Source: Monomorium pharaonis | Taxonomy: Eukaryota > Arthropoda > Insecta > Hymenoptera > Formicidae | Length of the DNA: 64,000 nt | Direction: 5' to 3' | Assembly: GCF_013373865.1 (NCBI RefSeq) | Contig: NC_050468.1 | Location: 26,306,774 to 26,370,773 of the forward strand | Part shown: piece after piece, positions 41,136-54,769 of the stretch | Layout of the letters: each line of letters opens with the position of its first letter | Position numbering within the stretch: position 1 is the first letter of the stretch | Notes under the pieces: model-generated | The model's database searches: none | The model's input: only the letters and a program-made list of their open reading frames with translations | Told to the model about the DNA's origin: nothing | Translations under genes and position numbers: made by a program

Positions 41136-41351
41136 CAGATCAGTCCGATCGGCGCGGAGGCGCCAAGAGTGCTGATGGACGCAGGTGATCTTAGATCTGC
41201 GGATGCGGGCGAGCTATTGTGTGAATATGCAAAATTGTAGTGGTTCTTGCAAGCCACTACAATTGTGTGTCCAACAGATCAGTCCTATAGGCGAAACGTT
41301 CTCAGAGGTGCCTAAGGACGCAGGTGATCTCGGATCTGCGGACGCGAGTTA
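41136..41351. repeat. Diverged 77-bp direct repeat flanking a perfect 11-bp-stem hairpin
   Basis: Copies 41136-41212 and 41275-41351 align without gaps from CAGATCAGTCC to GATCTGCGGAYGCGRG and share GGACGCAGGTGATCT exactly. Both stay open in the same plus-strand frame (motifs ISPIG and DAGDL). Between them AATTGTAGTGG and CCACTACAATT form a hairpin (41234-41264). Origin unknown; it may be a piece of a larger mobile element. Confidence 0.55.
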
Positions 41352-41533
41352 TCAATTCGTAAAGTCTATGATTTGTTAACGCGTTGAAAATGACTCAGTA
41401 GGCATGCGGAGGACTTTCCTGTTTTGTATAGCGTGAGGCACAGCTGTTCGATGTCGACGGTCCTTAACCCAGCACGGTAGGGGACCGCTTCCTTAGGACA
41501 GCAGCAGATAGTAGCCTCTTGTATCGAATGTAG

Positions 41534-41740
41534 TTAGGTTCTTGGTGTGGTGGAGGGTGATGTCAAGCTTGATGACATAGATTCGCATACACTTGCGTCG
41601 TTCATGGAGATAAGTCCGCTCGAGAGGTTATTGAATATCGCACGAATTTGTTTACAATTTCTATTGTATTCGCAACCGAACTTGGCAAGTAGCCGTTTAG
41701 CCGCATAGACTCTATTCACCACTTTGCTCGATAGAAATAT
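41534..41740 (-). CDS. Candidate terminal exon of an unknown protein, weak
   Basis: A good acceptor (CTAATCTTTTCTTACAG) precedes 41740, followed by 68 open codons starting IFLSSKVVNRVYAAKR and ending SPSTTPRT before TAA at 41534-41536. I do not recognise the protein, and no upstream exon was identified; the adjoining frame at 41716-42093 is open for 125 codons but reads like non-coding sequence. It could equally be chance. Confidence 0.2.
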   Translation of the reverse strand: MFLSSKVVNRVYAAKRLLAKFGCEYNRNCKQIRAIFNNLSSGLISMNDASVCESMSSSLTSPSTTPRT

Positions 41741-44700
41741 CTGTAAGAAAAGATTAGCAACTTAATTCGAGAGAGGTATCCGAACGACAAGATTCGCAAT
41801 GAACTTGAGAGACGTTTCCGGAAGATTGTCTGCGTAAAAACTAACTCAAGAGATCGCTTGATTTTTCGTCGTGACCGCTGTCCCCACTCACCACTCAGAT
41901 TTTCGTCGCTTTTCTGAATAATTGATTGGTTAAAAGGGATGTCGAGGGAGTAGACGAATTTGACGCAATTTCTAATAAACGACAAGAAACACAGCAAGCT
42001 TAGGTGGCAGAGGTGGGGACAGCTCTTTGCTAGGCGAGGGGGGTGGCCCCAAACCGGTTGACGACAATGCTTTATGATCGCAGATGGTTGCAATTATGCA
42101 TGTACGGAGATATACGTGCAGGCCGAAAAGATAAAATGCATCGAAATTTCTTAAGTAAACACTGTGTGATCTAACAAAAGCTTATTTGAAGATGTCTGTC
42201 GCCAGACCATTCGATATGGTCACGGATTTTCTGTAGAAATTACTTTATTTCCTTAACACTCAGCAAACCCTACATGGGAACCGGACTGCGTTATTGTCTA
42301 TACTTTAATTTTGGAAAAGGATTTTTAATTCTGTGCAATCAATAAAAAGATTACCATATCCGAAATCACGTTTAATCGGTAAAACAGACTCTTTTCCAGC
42401 ATCCTCTCAATGCTTTTTGCTTAGGCATTTTGCATCTTGGAAAAATTGATATTATTTAAATGATACAAAAGATACTGATTTAAATGATACAGAGATACAA
42501 AATACTTTTCAGCAAATTTGATTAAAACTCACATATGAATATTTATTGATTAAGTATTCAAGTTGGCGAATTTTTTCATGAGAATTGCATTTTATTGTTC
42601 TTGGACTTATTATTTTTATTATTGTTTTAAAATTGTACTTTCATAAAATGTAAGATAAAATTTTGAGAGAAAGCCCCGTGAAAGTTTTTCAAAGATCTTC
42701 CCTTTTATAGATATTTCAGAGTATAACGGACACGTGTCATATTCGCAAAAAATCTTCGCGACCCTCGGCACTTCACTGTCTTGAGAAAAAAATCATAATC
42801 ATCTTTTGGAGACAAATCCTAGCGGTTCGACGTTCCGAAAGCAATCTCATTTGACAGCTTACTGCCGCCTTTGCGCCACAATTTGATATGTATTACACAC
42901 ACACACATATGCCTGTGTTACGTGAGCATATCAGACCTTGCAGAAATTGAATCAGCAACGGTCGGAGGAATTCGTAAACGGAAACGTGAACGCAACGGCG
43001 CCGCTCTCTCATCGACGCGCGATGCTTCGTTGCTAAAGATAATAAAAGGCGCTCAGCAAATTGACGCATATCGCGGTTTAAAGTTCAAAGTAGTCCACCT
43101 GTTCGCTCTTACACATATATTTCAAAATATATAGAGGTAGAAATACATTAACGGATAAATAAATTGCGTTTTTAGTAAATTTCTGTGAAATTGTGCATTA
43201 AGCAAATAAATTATGAGTGCTATTCAATATATAGAAGGAAAAAAATCAACATTAAAAAAATAAATTTATATAAATAAACATTTAAAATTAAATATTCTTA
43301 GAAAAACAGTTTAAGTAAAATAAAATTAAAAATAGGATATTAATATACAGAATTAAATGTGATATTCTATATAATAAAGTCAGTTGTCAAACGAAAAACA
43401 TATTTCAAATGTGATATTATTTATCGTAACGATAAAAGATAAAAAGTTTTAGTTAAAGAATAAAATCTTCTTTCTCGTTCTGCTTAACATAGCAGCATAT
43501 ATCAACTACATTCTTGGAATCTATTAATATTGACATGATAATCGAATTTGCTGTTATAACAGTCAGATGTCAAACGATTTTTAATATTTGAACACCCGAT
43601 ATGTGAATAGCTTCGCCTGTGCACACTACATCGAATTGAAGGGAGAGTAATGTAAAGTGCATCATGCTCAGAAACAGGGAGGAAAAATGATCGAAGGAGC
43701 CGAAAGGCGATTTAAAGCCACTCTCGCTCCCGCTCACGTACATTTACACGCACATACATCTCCTTTCACCGATATATAACCGCGGTGTCTCGCCGTTACC
43801 GGATCCCGTCGATTTCTTAAGGAGCGACTTCGGGGGCGAAATGGATGCCCGGATAAATCTAACGATGATGATCGTACGAAATATGACGGCGATTTGTTGG
43901 GGATTGAGAAAAACAGTGACCATTTAGCGGAACGGGAGCTTTTAGCCTTTTGGTTCTTTCGGTTCGGCGAACTCGTATATTTTACACCGTACTCGGTATG
44001 TCAATGAAGGGAGGAAAGTTCACGGACAGATTTTCTCAGATACACACAGCTGTGTCTTCTGGCGCGAAGAAGAACCAGAAAATGAAGATATATAAGATGT
44101 AGTTCGCAGTTGTACTCAAATGTTTGCAAAAGCTTCGGGAATAATGGATTCACAAACTCTATTAAAAATATTTGTTTAAATCAAAGTTTAAAGTACATAT
44201 TAAAATTGTCGCGCGACGCCGATTTCGATTGTCTGCTTGCAGAATCGCAAAATTGTACAGAATTTTCTCTCTAAACGTATGGAATTAAATTTTATAACGG
44301 ATTTAATTCAGGATAAACGTACTGCGACGTCAAGCGGCTGGATCTCTTGCTATTTCAGTTCGCTATAGTAATATAAATATTATTTTATTATTTCAACAAG
44401 AGACAAACTGTAACAACATTACTTGACCAAACCGGCATATCTGATTTATGATGATACTATAATTCAGGGAAGGTGATTCTGACGCCGCGCCGTGAAACGT
44501 GGCTATTTTATCTTTTCTTTTTACTACCACTCTGAAACTAAAACAGGAAAAATCGGGACTAAAGTTTTGACCATTTCTAACTGTTTGATGGAGTACTACA
44601 GCAATATTTTACGTCGGCAGGAGGGAGGCGTTGTGTGCCGATGGCCCTTTTGTTCCCATCAATTTGTTGATGAGTTTAAGCCGTATATTAGTCGATAATT

Positions 44701-45526
44701 CAATTCGTCAGTAATGTCTGCTGGTGCATTGGTCGGATTATTATTAAAACGATTGGCGTGCTTGCGTCGATTGGAACAACGCGGCTTTTATTCGGTCTCG
44801 ACACAATGCCGCGATCCTTTTATTAGCGTTAAAAATTTCTGCGTAAAGAGAATGTGATATATTTATTGCAATATAATTATCTAATTAAGAATACAATATA
44901 ACAGATAAAACATATATATGTGTGTGTGGGGGGGGAGGAAGGAATATAAATGAGAAACAAAGTAGCATTGTTTAAATTTAATAGCTAAATATAGTATCGA
45001 GTTTAACAGCGTGATCACGCTGAATACGTTCTAGGAAAATGTACAAGTTGTAACGTGAAATTTAGTACTCTCGTCATTTATTACTTTTTGCGATGCAGAC
45101 AAAGATCTCGCGGCGCTTAAAGCCTTTATTATAGCCAAATTGCGTGGCACTTAGCTTTAAACGTCGTTAAGCGTTGAGAGAACTCTACTTTATTTTACTG
45201 TTCCTCCGCAGGAAGAGGCAAGAGGCGGCAGAAGAGAGCATGAATGGAAAACAATAAGACCCCCGGCGTAATTGTCTCAATATTTAATCCTTTCTTATGA
45301 ATAATAAAAATGTAGAAGCTAATAAGTAAGGTACGACTTTTCATTGTCATATTATTCTTATCAAAAAAGCGCACTGTTCTATTTAACACACACGCGCGTA
45401 CTGAAAATAGACTAAATTCAATTTCAAAATAATTTAAACCCCAAGCTGAAATTTTTCTCTTGCTTTTAACTTTAGTTTTGGGATATATGTAGATTTTAAA
45501 GGATTATAATAGATTACATATATATA
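41741..45526. other. Intergenic DNA, no gene recognised
   Basis: Mixed composition. Short (CA)n at 42895-42906 and (TG)n(G)n at 44918-44936. AT-rich at 42300-42680 and 43140-43560. Moderately CpG-rich at 43600-44130 and 45040-45180. No domain, RNA gene or large repeat was recognised. Confidence 0.45.
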
Positions 45527-46401
45527 CTGAGGAACAAAATTAACGCAACAAAATTTTATACCAAAATTTTACTCAACTTCAAATAATCGTAACTTCGCGA
45601 AAACTTATCGTATTGGGAAATTTTTTTTTATTCTAAAGCTTGAAGTTTCTACTTTAAAAAGCATTTGTCAGATTTTGTTCCTTTTCTTTTCCTTTTTTTT
45701 TTGGCATTTCTTTAAAAGTAAGAACGTGTTTTTTATTAAAAAATTTTCATACTTTGATGCGCTCCACGGGGTACAATGAATTTTTCTCATAAACTTTATA
45801 AGAATTATTGTAAAATATGAACTTTTCTCTACAAATTGAAAAAAATTGAAGCCTGTACAATTTTTTGGCGAAGTTACGACATATCAAAGTTACCTATGCA
45901 TTTTAGTCTTATGCCTGTTACCGCCAGCATTAGCATCATCCGATGCGCACCATTACGTTAAGTTAGGGTATGATGGTTATACGGAAAAAATGGTCAATGG
46001 TTATAATTTCTCCAATAATTGCTAAATAATGTGTTCTCGTAATTATTTTTAATGCTAATCAGTATTTACTGTAGTTAATGTGCGTATACTATTCGAAATA
46101 TCGATATTGTGGATGTCATATCACATTTTTACTTTTGACTGCCTGCAAAGTTTTTTACGTGTTTATTAGAAATTGCCATGAAAATTTTTGAAGACAAAAC
46201 ACATTCTTATTTTTGAAGAGATGCCAAAAAGGGAAAAAGAGAGGATCAAAATCTGACGAATGCTCTTTAAAGTAAAGACTTCAAGCTTTAAAATAAAAAA
46301 AAAAACTTTCCAATACGATAAGTTTTCGCGAAGTTACGATTATTTGAAGTTGAGTGAAATTTTAGTATAAATTTTTGTTGCGTTAATTTTGTTGCTCAGG
46401 A
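45527..46401. mobile_element. 875-bp TIR element, TA target, ~224-bp inverted arms
   Basis: Arms 45527-45750 and 46177-46401 are inverted copies starting CTGAGGAACAAAATTAACGC and including CAACTTCAAATAATCGTAAC and CGCGAAAACTTATCGTATTG exactly. Flanking TA dinucleotides suggest a Tc1/mariner-type target. The 426-bp centre has no significant open frame, so it is nonautonomous. A diverged relative of its right end lies in intron 2 of the protease homolog (35240-35348). Confidence 0.8.
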
Positions 46402-47092
46402 TATATACAGGGTGTCTGGTATTTTTTTATGGGATGTTTATGAGCAGGTAGAGCGCACGAAACTGAACAGAAAAGTCCTTACCGTTTTTCCATTTTCGCA
46501 ATAGTTAACAAGTTAGTGACTTGTAAAATTTTTTGTATTAGCCCGGCCTACCGGCAAATGCAAGCGTGCTGAGCGCCCGGCCGCGGCGGCCGCCCCTCCC
46601 CAGCGCTTGAACCTTGAGATTGCTAGGCGCACGGGGGGAGTTGTTACAACAAGCGACAATGGCTACGCACAAGCGACGCGTAACGCTAAATTCTCCATTT
46701 GAGTTATGATAGTTCCTTACGTTTTTTAATGAAAATAAAATGTTCTAACGACAAAAAGTATGTGTGTACGTGTACATGCATGTGTACAAAAAATATCAGT
46801 TTTAATGCTTAAAGAAGTGATTACTAAATTTATTTTTTTAATAAATAACAATTATTTTTAATAAAAAATATTTTTTTGATGATAGTCTTAAACGTCGTAA
46901 ACGGTCATTATAAATTTTAAAAGAAGCTGTTATCATATGCTCGAAACAAAATTTATGCTTCTTCAAAAAACATTAGAAAATTTTATCGATTAAAATGGAA
47001 ATGACAACCAAATAAAATGTTTGTTTCAACTTTATATTCTTAATTAAAAATTGAATAACTAGGATATTTATATTTTTAATAAAATTAATCCT

Positions 47093-47478
47093 TGTACATA
47101 CATACGCGAGCTAAAGAATAATCACTTCGTGACAGGAAAATGATTATGCCTTAGTTCCGCGATTTTATATCACTATTACTATTTACGCTGATTACTATAC
47201 ACATACACGTAAAAAAATATGATTCTAGTTTAAAAAAAATCAATTATTTACTTTTAATTGTATTTTTTTAAATAATTATTTTATCTTTAATGACTGAAAA
47301 GAGTATTCTGTTGATAATAAACACCACACTTTACATAAAACAAATAATGTTTAACATTTTTGCGTATGTACACACACATACACACACACACACAAATTAC
47401 AAACCAATTCTTGAATTAAGGAATAATCATTTTCCTGTCACAAAGTGATTATTCTTTAGCTCGTGTATGTATGTATCC
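47093..47478. mobile_element. Nested ~385-bp TIR insertion in the 2.2-kb element
   Basis: Inverted arms of about 58 bp (47093-47153 and 47418-47478) share CGAGCTAAAGAATAATCAC and GTGACAGGAAAATGATTAT, with TACATACATA outside. The interior contains a short (CA)n and AT-rich DNA. The left edge coincides with the inner end of the outer element's left arm, so it inserted at the arm-centre boundary or helped to form it. Confidence 0.7.
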
Positions 47479-47484
47479 CCCTCT

Positions 47485-47618
<134 letters not shown>

Positions 47619-47701
47619 TACAAACTAAAATTTTCTTAAATTAAATAAATATTGTTTATAAGTTTTCAAACATTTAATAAATTCATATATTCGTAAATTT
47701 A

Positions 47702-47916
47702 TACGGAGAAAATTTTATAGTAAATTTATGTATGATTTTATTATTTATGATAGTAACCACGAATTGTAAGAAGAAATTTCAGAAAATTATATCATATAAG
47801 TAGTGTAAATATTGTCGTAATTTGATGAAAAACATAATAAAAATTTTTATAATTCCTCCTTGGCCCGCGTTTATTATTTACCATAGTAATTTTTACCATA
47901 AAGTTTTTTCCGTGTA
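47702..47916. mobile_element. 215-bp MITE, TACGGAGAAAA termini, copy 1
   Basis: Ends TACGGAGAAAATTTTATAG and, inverted, TACACGGAAAAAACTTTATG. Read on the minus strand its interior (ATTACTATGGTAAATA, AATTATAAAAATTTTTA, ATTTTCTGAAATTTCT) matches the MITE at 60940-61280 in order. It lies in the centre of the 2.2-kb TIR element. Confidence 0.75.
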
Positions 47917-48609
47917 TTATAAATCTATCACAAGGATTAATTTTATTAAAAATATAAATATCTTAGTTATTTAATTTTTAATTAAGAATATAAAGTTGAA
48001 ACAAATTTTATTTGCTTGTCATTTCTATTTTAATCGATAAAATTTTCTAATATTTTTTGAAGAAGCATAAATTTTGTTTCGAGCATATGATAACAACTTC
48101 TTTTAAAATTTATAATGACAGTTTACGGCGTTTAAGACTATCATCAAAAAAATATTTTTTATTAAAAATAATCGTTATTTATTAAAAAAATAAATTTAGT
48201 AATCACTTCTTTAAGCATTAGTACTGATATTTTTTGTACACATGTATGTACACGTACACATACTTTTTGTCGTTAAAAAATTTTATTTTCATTAAAAAAG
48301 GTAAGAAACTATCATAACTCGAAGGGAGAATTTAGCGTTATGCGTCGCTTGTGCGTAGTCATTGTCGCTTGTTGTAACAATTCCCCCGCGCGCCTAGCAA
48401 TCTCAAGGTTCAAGCGCTGGGGAGGGGCAGCCGCCGCGGTCGGGCGCTCAGCGCGCTTGCATTTGCCGGTAGGCCGAGCTAATACAGAAAATTTTACAAG
48501 TCACTAACTTGTTAACTATTGCAAAAAGGGAAAAACGGTAAGGATCTTTCTGTTCAGTTTCATGCGCTCTACCTGCTCATAAAAATCCCATAAAAAAATA
48601 CCAGACACC

Positions 48610-48612
<3 letters not shown>

Positions 48613-48647
<35 letters not shown>
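48613..48647. repeat. (TA)n microsatellite at transposon edge
   Basis: TA run directly adjoining the right terminus of the 2.2-kb element; the left terminus also abuts ATATATA. It is the probable insertion target. Confidence 0.9.
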
Positions 48648-48648
<1 letters not shown>

Positions 48649-50447
48649 GCATGAGAATTAAGCTCCTATTTTGTACCTTAAAATAGTAGTTGTTTACTTT
48701 AAAATTAAAAAGAAATTTTCGAGCAAAATTTTTTAAAACTTTACACAATTATAGTCAATAAGTTTAAAAGAGGTTTATTTGAGTGTTTACAATATCATAG
48801 GCAAGAAAAGATCTAATTGAGAGCGAAAATAAGAGTAAAATTTCAACTCGGGAAGAATCCAGGCACTTGCTAAGAGATCTTGGACGCATCATCTCTCATA
48901 ATATAAATAGGTCATGTACATGGAAATAGTTTTCTGCGGTCCCTGTTTCTTCTCATTAATCGTGCTTATTTTGTTATTATAACAACAGGTAAATTTGTGT
49001 TACTCAGAATTAGTATTGTGTAATTTAACTCACTTGGATTTTCAGTTCTTTGTACAGATTTAAGCTTTCGATTTCTGTTCTCGCCGGAGAATCGAATTGA
49101 TAGAGAGAGGGGGGGGGAGATAAAGAGTTTAAATCGTAGAAGGAGGAATGGCCATTATTCAGAAGTTATTATCCTTCATTCTTCCGCAACGCTTGCTAAA
49201 CTTATTCGATCCAACCAACCGCCCTCTTATTTTCGCAAGTCTCTCCCGTTGAATTATCTCCTCGTAAATCAATTGCGTCCGGCACCATCGCTCATGTCGG
49301 TGCGCCGTTATTATTATCACGCGTGTCCACACGTCGAGCGTGCGCCGAAATTACTGGCCGGTGAATGAAGAGAACGCGGAAAGAATATAAATTGGGACTG
49401 GGCGCGAGAAAGAAGAAGACGAAGAGTAGAAGAAGGAGAGAAAGGAAGAAGGGGACAAAAGCCCGAGCCATTCTTAATTAACTAAAATACGCCGCAGGAA
49501 TACTTTCCTGTCATTTTCTTTTTGTAAACTTTCATTAGAGTCCCGCTTGAGTTCGTTGCAGGTGTTACTCGGATAATTTCCGGCGTTTCGCATCGTTTGC
49601 GAGTGTCTTTAACCGCCTCCCTCTCCTTCTCTTTCTCTCTCTTTTCTCTCTTTTTCTTTCTTCTTCTTTCTTTGTCTTCTAGTGTTGCGAAAAAAAATTA
49701 ATGAATTCGCGTATGTACAATGCGTGTTTTCAGACAAAATTGTTAAAAAAATTACTAAGACGCTTCCTTTCCTCTTCCGTTCGTTTCTGTCACGCAAGTT
49801 AATTTTTCTTCCACGGAATTTCTGTCTCTCGAAAGAGACGTGGAAAGAATTAAAGTGAACTGGATAGTGCTCGCGGTATGAGTGCGGCGCTTAGATCAAA
49901 AGTTATTTTCTTTCTACGTAACGTTTATATGAAATATCACGTTACAGTTTCTATCCACTTTTATTAGCGGCCCTGTTGGGAAAGATAAATGTATATGTTT
50001 AAAGATATAAATATTTATTCGCCCCGCGTCCGTTATTTCAGAGCGGCTTAAACTGACGAGTTAATAATGCACGTTATGCGCTATGGGTTTTCAATAATTC
50101 TTCCGTAATGGAAAATAATTAAAATCAACTGCCGCGCCAATAGCGTGTACAGCCTTTTGATGTCAATATGACGCTATTTTCTAGCCGCGGTTCGAAATAT
50201 TTAACTCATCGGTGGCGTAGCATTCTGTCGCCCTTGTATCACCGAAATAATGTGTCGAATACACGTGACTTTTAATTGTAAGGAATATCAAATTTATATC
50301 GCATCTTTAGAAGCAGATATTAAATAGCGTGTTTACCATTTAATCGAGATAACGTTTTTGCCGTCTGCCCATCATGCCCAGATGTGATTAAATCATATTT
50401 TAATTAAAAAGTTAATTAAATGAAATAATCCCCTCTATATTAAACAT
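48648..50447. other. Intergenic DNA, no gene recognised
   Basis: AT-rich to about 49050, then mixed with CpG patches at 49260-49360 and 50020-50200. A CT-rich tract lies at about 49615-49680. Nothing recognised. Confidence 0.45.
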
Positions 50448-50479
50448 GTTGTCGAAAAAATAATTATTTTTTCGACAAC
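50448..50479. repeat. 32-bp perfect palindrome
   Basis: GTTGTCGAAAAAATAA followed by its exact reverse complement, with no spacer. Flanking bases do not extend it. Confidence 0.85.
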
Positions 50480-53400
50480 GTAACTTAAACGCTTGACGAC
50501 ACATAACAATAAACTTCTGGAAATCAGTTCCGAAACGTCCGAACGATTCAAACAGTTCGGAGCAGAAGAGTATAGGAGATTTGTATTTGATGCAGATGAA
50601 ATATATATTTTTTATATATGTATACAGATAAAACTGATATGAAATATTCTCCATAATGAACTGTCGTTCATCGCTCGGTTCACACGCGAAACGGCGGCGG
50701 CGCGAGCATTGCATTAAACGCATGTACGATATAACGCACCATGCAGCCTCGCCTTCCGTCCCCCTTCGATTCACTTATTATCCGGAGTGATGCATTGCTT
50801 TTCTACAATGGGAACACATTCGCGGATTAGATCGTGCCGCGCCGCGCCGCGCCCTCGCCGGCCACGAATATAACACAATATGTACACTTCCATGTACGTT
50901 TCACACACGTTCGTGTCTCCATTCGCGAATACGATCGCAACAGAAGCATCGTCGTCGTCCCGCCGATTATTTCCCCGACGGCAGTCGCCAGCAGTCGCAC
51001 AGCGGGCGCCAACGAGCGCGGCTCTGTGCCATTCCCGAATTCGGCACCCGCGCTCGATTTAAGCGCCGTATTCACGGCGCATCGCGGACTTACGTTAGTT
51101 TAGCAAGCGTCCGATGCGATCTTGCTCCGATATAACCAGACACGAACTTCACGAAACACGTTTCCGTGCGAAAGAACGTACAGAAGAACACACGTAGTGA
51201 AATAAGTATGTCGGGGGGTGTTTAGCGTTTGACATAGGAGTACGGCCGGTAACATTTCTTCCCTTGACTTACAAGTTTGTCAGTGCCGTCGTGTTGCAGT
51301 ATGCATGGTGTATGCGCTTGTACTTTGAATTCATTACCTGTGTCGTACACGTGTCGTTCGCGCGAAGAATTGGCGCCGCATAGAATATATATTAGCGTGC
51401 GGAAGAGTTTCCTCCTTGAAACGCTTTTTACGACACGGCTCTTTTACGATGTCCGATTAATAATTCGTTTCACACATTTGCTCTAACTTTTTTTGTTCCG
51501 ACACTGTCATTCTTTGCGCAAAGAAGCATCCATACGTGAAACGTCTTGTACGACGAATAAAAATGTGCGGTTGCATACTTGGAAACTTTTCTCATATTAT
51601 AATATTTATAACTTAATGGCTGAAAAATTGAGTATTATTTAAACGCTTTCTCTTTTTAAGAGTTATTTAAGAGAGAGAGAGAGAGAGATTTAATTATGTA
51701 CTTTTATATTTGTATTAATAATTTTGTAACATTGATTAGTTTTTACGGAAATATGTTTCTTTTGTGAGAATATGTTAACTTCTTGGTTCAACATTTTGTG
51801 TTCCGAAAGGAAAGCGACAAAGTTTTTCTTTTACCAAAACTCTTACATATCTTTCTGCTTTATCATACATAACGTTATCATAGTATTCAATTCAACCAAT
51901 TCAAGCGCTTCTATCAGTGCAAAAGTGAACCATGTCTTACAGCTAGCTATAAAAAGAAAACGTTAGCAATATTGTAGAGAATAGAGAATCGACGGTACTA
52001 TGATGTTTTGGATATTTTAAGTTTATTTATTTAAATACTAGTTAATTATTTAAATATTAATCTCGTTACCTTAACAATTCATAGAAGTTAATTGACAGAA
52101 AACCACCTAACTTTTACGTTATGATATATACTTTTGGATTTATGTCAATTAAAAGCCGTATAATGTGAATAAGAGCGCCAAAAGTTGGATCAATTAAAGC
52201 ATCGAGGATTCAGGAGAAGTCCAAGAAGGAAGTTCTGACAAAATGATTTTTACGGAACGGAAAGTCGAATTACCGGGTCTGAATTACTTTACACTCACTT
52301 CGTAATTGGCTTTCAGTTGGAATCGCGTGACATTATATCCACGTTTTCGCCGACATTTCTGTCGTCGCGTCGTCGTCGTCGTGTCGACGGATATCTCTTG
52401 GATCGTATATTTTCTCTGTTTTCTTCGAAATCCATCAGCCCGCAGTATTTCACGATTTCGGGGCGGACGAAAATGGATGGAAAAATTGTCGGCTACCCCG
52501 AGTGAAATCACGAGGCTGCATCTGCACTTCGTCTCTCCTTTCGTGCCGTTTCGCTAACAATAACAACGCACTGACGATAATGTATTGCGTTACCCTAGTG
52601 ATTATTTTCACTCGTGAACAAATTTTCGAGCGCCACCACGGTATAATCATGAAAAATTGTCACGTTATTTTACCCTTGTTCAGCACGTGAATTATATCAC
52701 CGTATAGAATCTGTTATTGTGTAAACGAACACTTAAAAAAACAAAAAAAAAAGGTAAAATTAAAATGTTTGAATGTTAGCTTTGTTACATTTCATTTATA
52801 TTCATTTGTACTTGATTTTTATTTTGTCTGTGCCTCAAATTAAAAAAAAAAAGAATCTGTATAATGTAAAAAAGATATAATAGAGAACGTATGAAACATA
52901 AAATTATATCTAGTACCGTATCTTATAGTTTAATAGTGTTTACAAAATTTGTTAAGTATCATTAAAAAAAAAATCATTTTCGAGACGGTCGAAATGAACT
53001 CTCGATAGAGTTCAGTTTTGCGCGTATTGACCTTGAGAGAAATCGAAGTCGAATTAGAAACATTGATAATTATAATTAAATTCCACCGGCTCCCGAATAT
53101 TTCAATCATACTCGTATCACGAATCGAAAATATTGTCAAATTACTCAGACCCTTCGTCCCGTGTCGTATTTAATTATATCTGTACGGACAAAAATGTTAA
53201 TTAAACGCAAACTTTCTTGCCCCGGTGGTGGCGAGAAAACGTAATTAAAATTTCGCCGACAAATCTCGCTGACGTTATTCGCGAAATATTTCCGCACGGT
53301 TTGCCTCCCTCCCCCCCCCCCTCTCTCCTCGCCAGGAGGTTCACGATTTCCGCGGATTTTTTTCCGAAGTTTCTCCCTCCCGTCGCGTATTTTCAATATT

Positions 53401-54769
53401 TTCCGCCGCGCGACGACGCGACGTCTCGGCCGATCTGCATTTCGAATCGACGCGCGTAAAAGATATCTCGAGTGAGATCGTAAAGGGGCAGCGTCAAGTT
53501 TTTCCGCGGTGAAATTGGGGACGTGTCTGCGGTGCGCGCGTCTCTCATCCGCGAGAATGTTCTCGCTCCTGATGCTCGCGCGCACATACACACACACACA
53601 CACATCGACGCGGACTCGCTTTGCGCGAAAACACACGCGCGCAAAGCAATGTAGCGTATATACGTAGCGGAGACAGACGTATACACATGCGTATACACGT
53701 TGGCGCGGTGCATGTTGCAGCGCCGCGTATTCCACCGCCGCAGTTGCATTGCGAACGTCCGCGAAAGCGCACGCGAAGACGTCCGTCTGATCCGCGCGAT
53801 CTCTCGGTGCTCGTGGGTGTTCATGGTTGAATTATATTTAGGCATCGCTAGCCCCGAGATTTGTTTATGCGGGGTATGCAGGGTGGAAAGTGTGCGAAAA
53901 GTTAATGTCTTCGTATTGAACTTGCGCCTTTGTTCGGAATTACTATTTTTTTCCGGAGCGGAAAAAGTTATTCGAGAAAACGTAATTTTATTTTGCAATC
54001 TCTTATTCCTTGTTTCGAAATATTTTTGTTCAATCGGTCCGCCAATCAGAGGTTATCCTTGCCTTTATCCAATTTCGAATTTTGTTTATCGTAATTTCTT
54101 ATACTTATTTATGATTTTTAAGAACACGATGTGCCTTCATTCGCGCTTGATTGGTACGCATTTTTTCGATTCTTCTCGTGTGAATTTTCATTCTAAAAAA
54201 GACCGATTTTATGCCCGTCGAAGGATGTAATCCTACTACAATTTTATCCGTGTTGCGGAACACCTGGTATATCAATATCTTGGAACGGCCAATACCATGC
54301 TGCAGTCTGCGAGAGCACAAGGAAAGCAAATGTTGTGCACGCGGATACAGATATCGTTTCGAACAAGCCATAACTAAACGACGCCATTTCTTTTCGCTCC
54401 AAGATATTATTTATCGCTGAAGGTCTATCCGTGATTCCGAATTGCTCAGAATAATTCTCGAGTTAAATCTTTTAACCGCGTAACATAAAACCTTGTCCCG
54501 GTTTAAACGTTACAATGACAGATATTTAGCGCTCTCGAAATGTGTGACCGTATGAAAACTTTATTCCTATTGTACGGCAACATGTTGGTAAAATTAAGCA
54601 GCCGTGTCGAGCGCGAAATTCTGTAATCTGATCTGCAGCAGCTCTTCTTTATTCGCATAAAATATTTATGACAGATTACTTCAAAATTCTATTCTGAAAT
54701 CCTGAGTCTGACAACCATGTTTAGCGTTGAATAAATACGAAAGCGCCAAATGCTCGTGTTTATTAATTA
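50480..54769. other. CpG-rich intergenic block with overlapping spurious frames
   Basis: CpG-rich stretches lie at 50640-51130, 52310-52560 and 53210-53830, separated by AT-rich DNA (51600-52150, 52690-52980). Includes (GA)n at 51671-51689 and (CA)n at 53584-53603. Open frames up to 201 codons overlap on both strands at 53145-54230 with no domain, which fits low stop-codon density. Such blocks could be regulatory or 5' regions of a gene beyond the window. Confidence 0.45.

Noticed and set aside
40767..41385. 11-bp direct repeat GTTAACGCGTT at 40767 and 41375 as a possible target-site duplication
   Set aside because: Chance pairs of this length are expected several times at this spacing in a 64-kb window, and no terminal repeats lie inside the flanks.
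53145..54230. Three long overlapping frames (196 and 201 codons minus, 176 codons plus)
   Set aside because: They overlap on opposite strands in CpG-rich DNA where stop codons are rare, run through (CA)n, and contain no recognisable domain.
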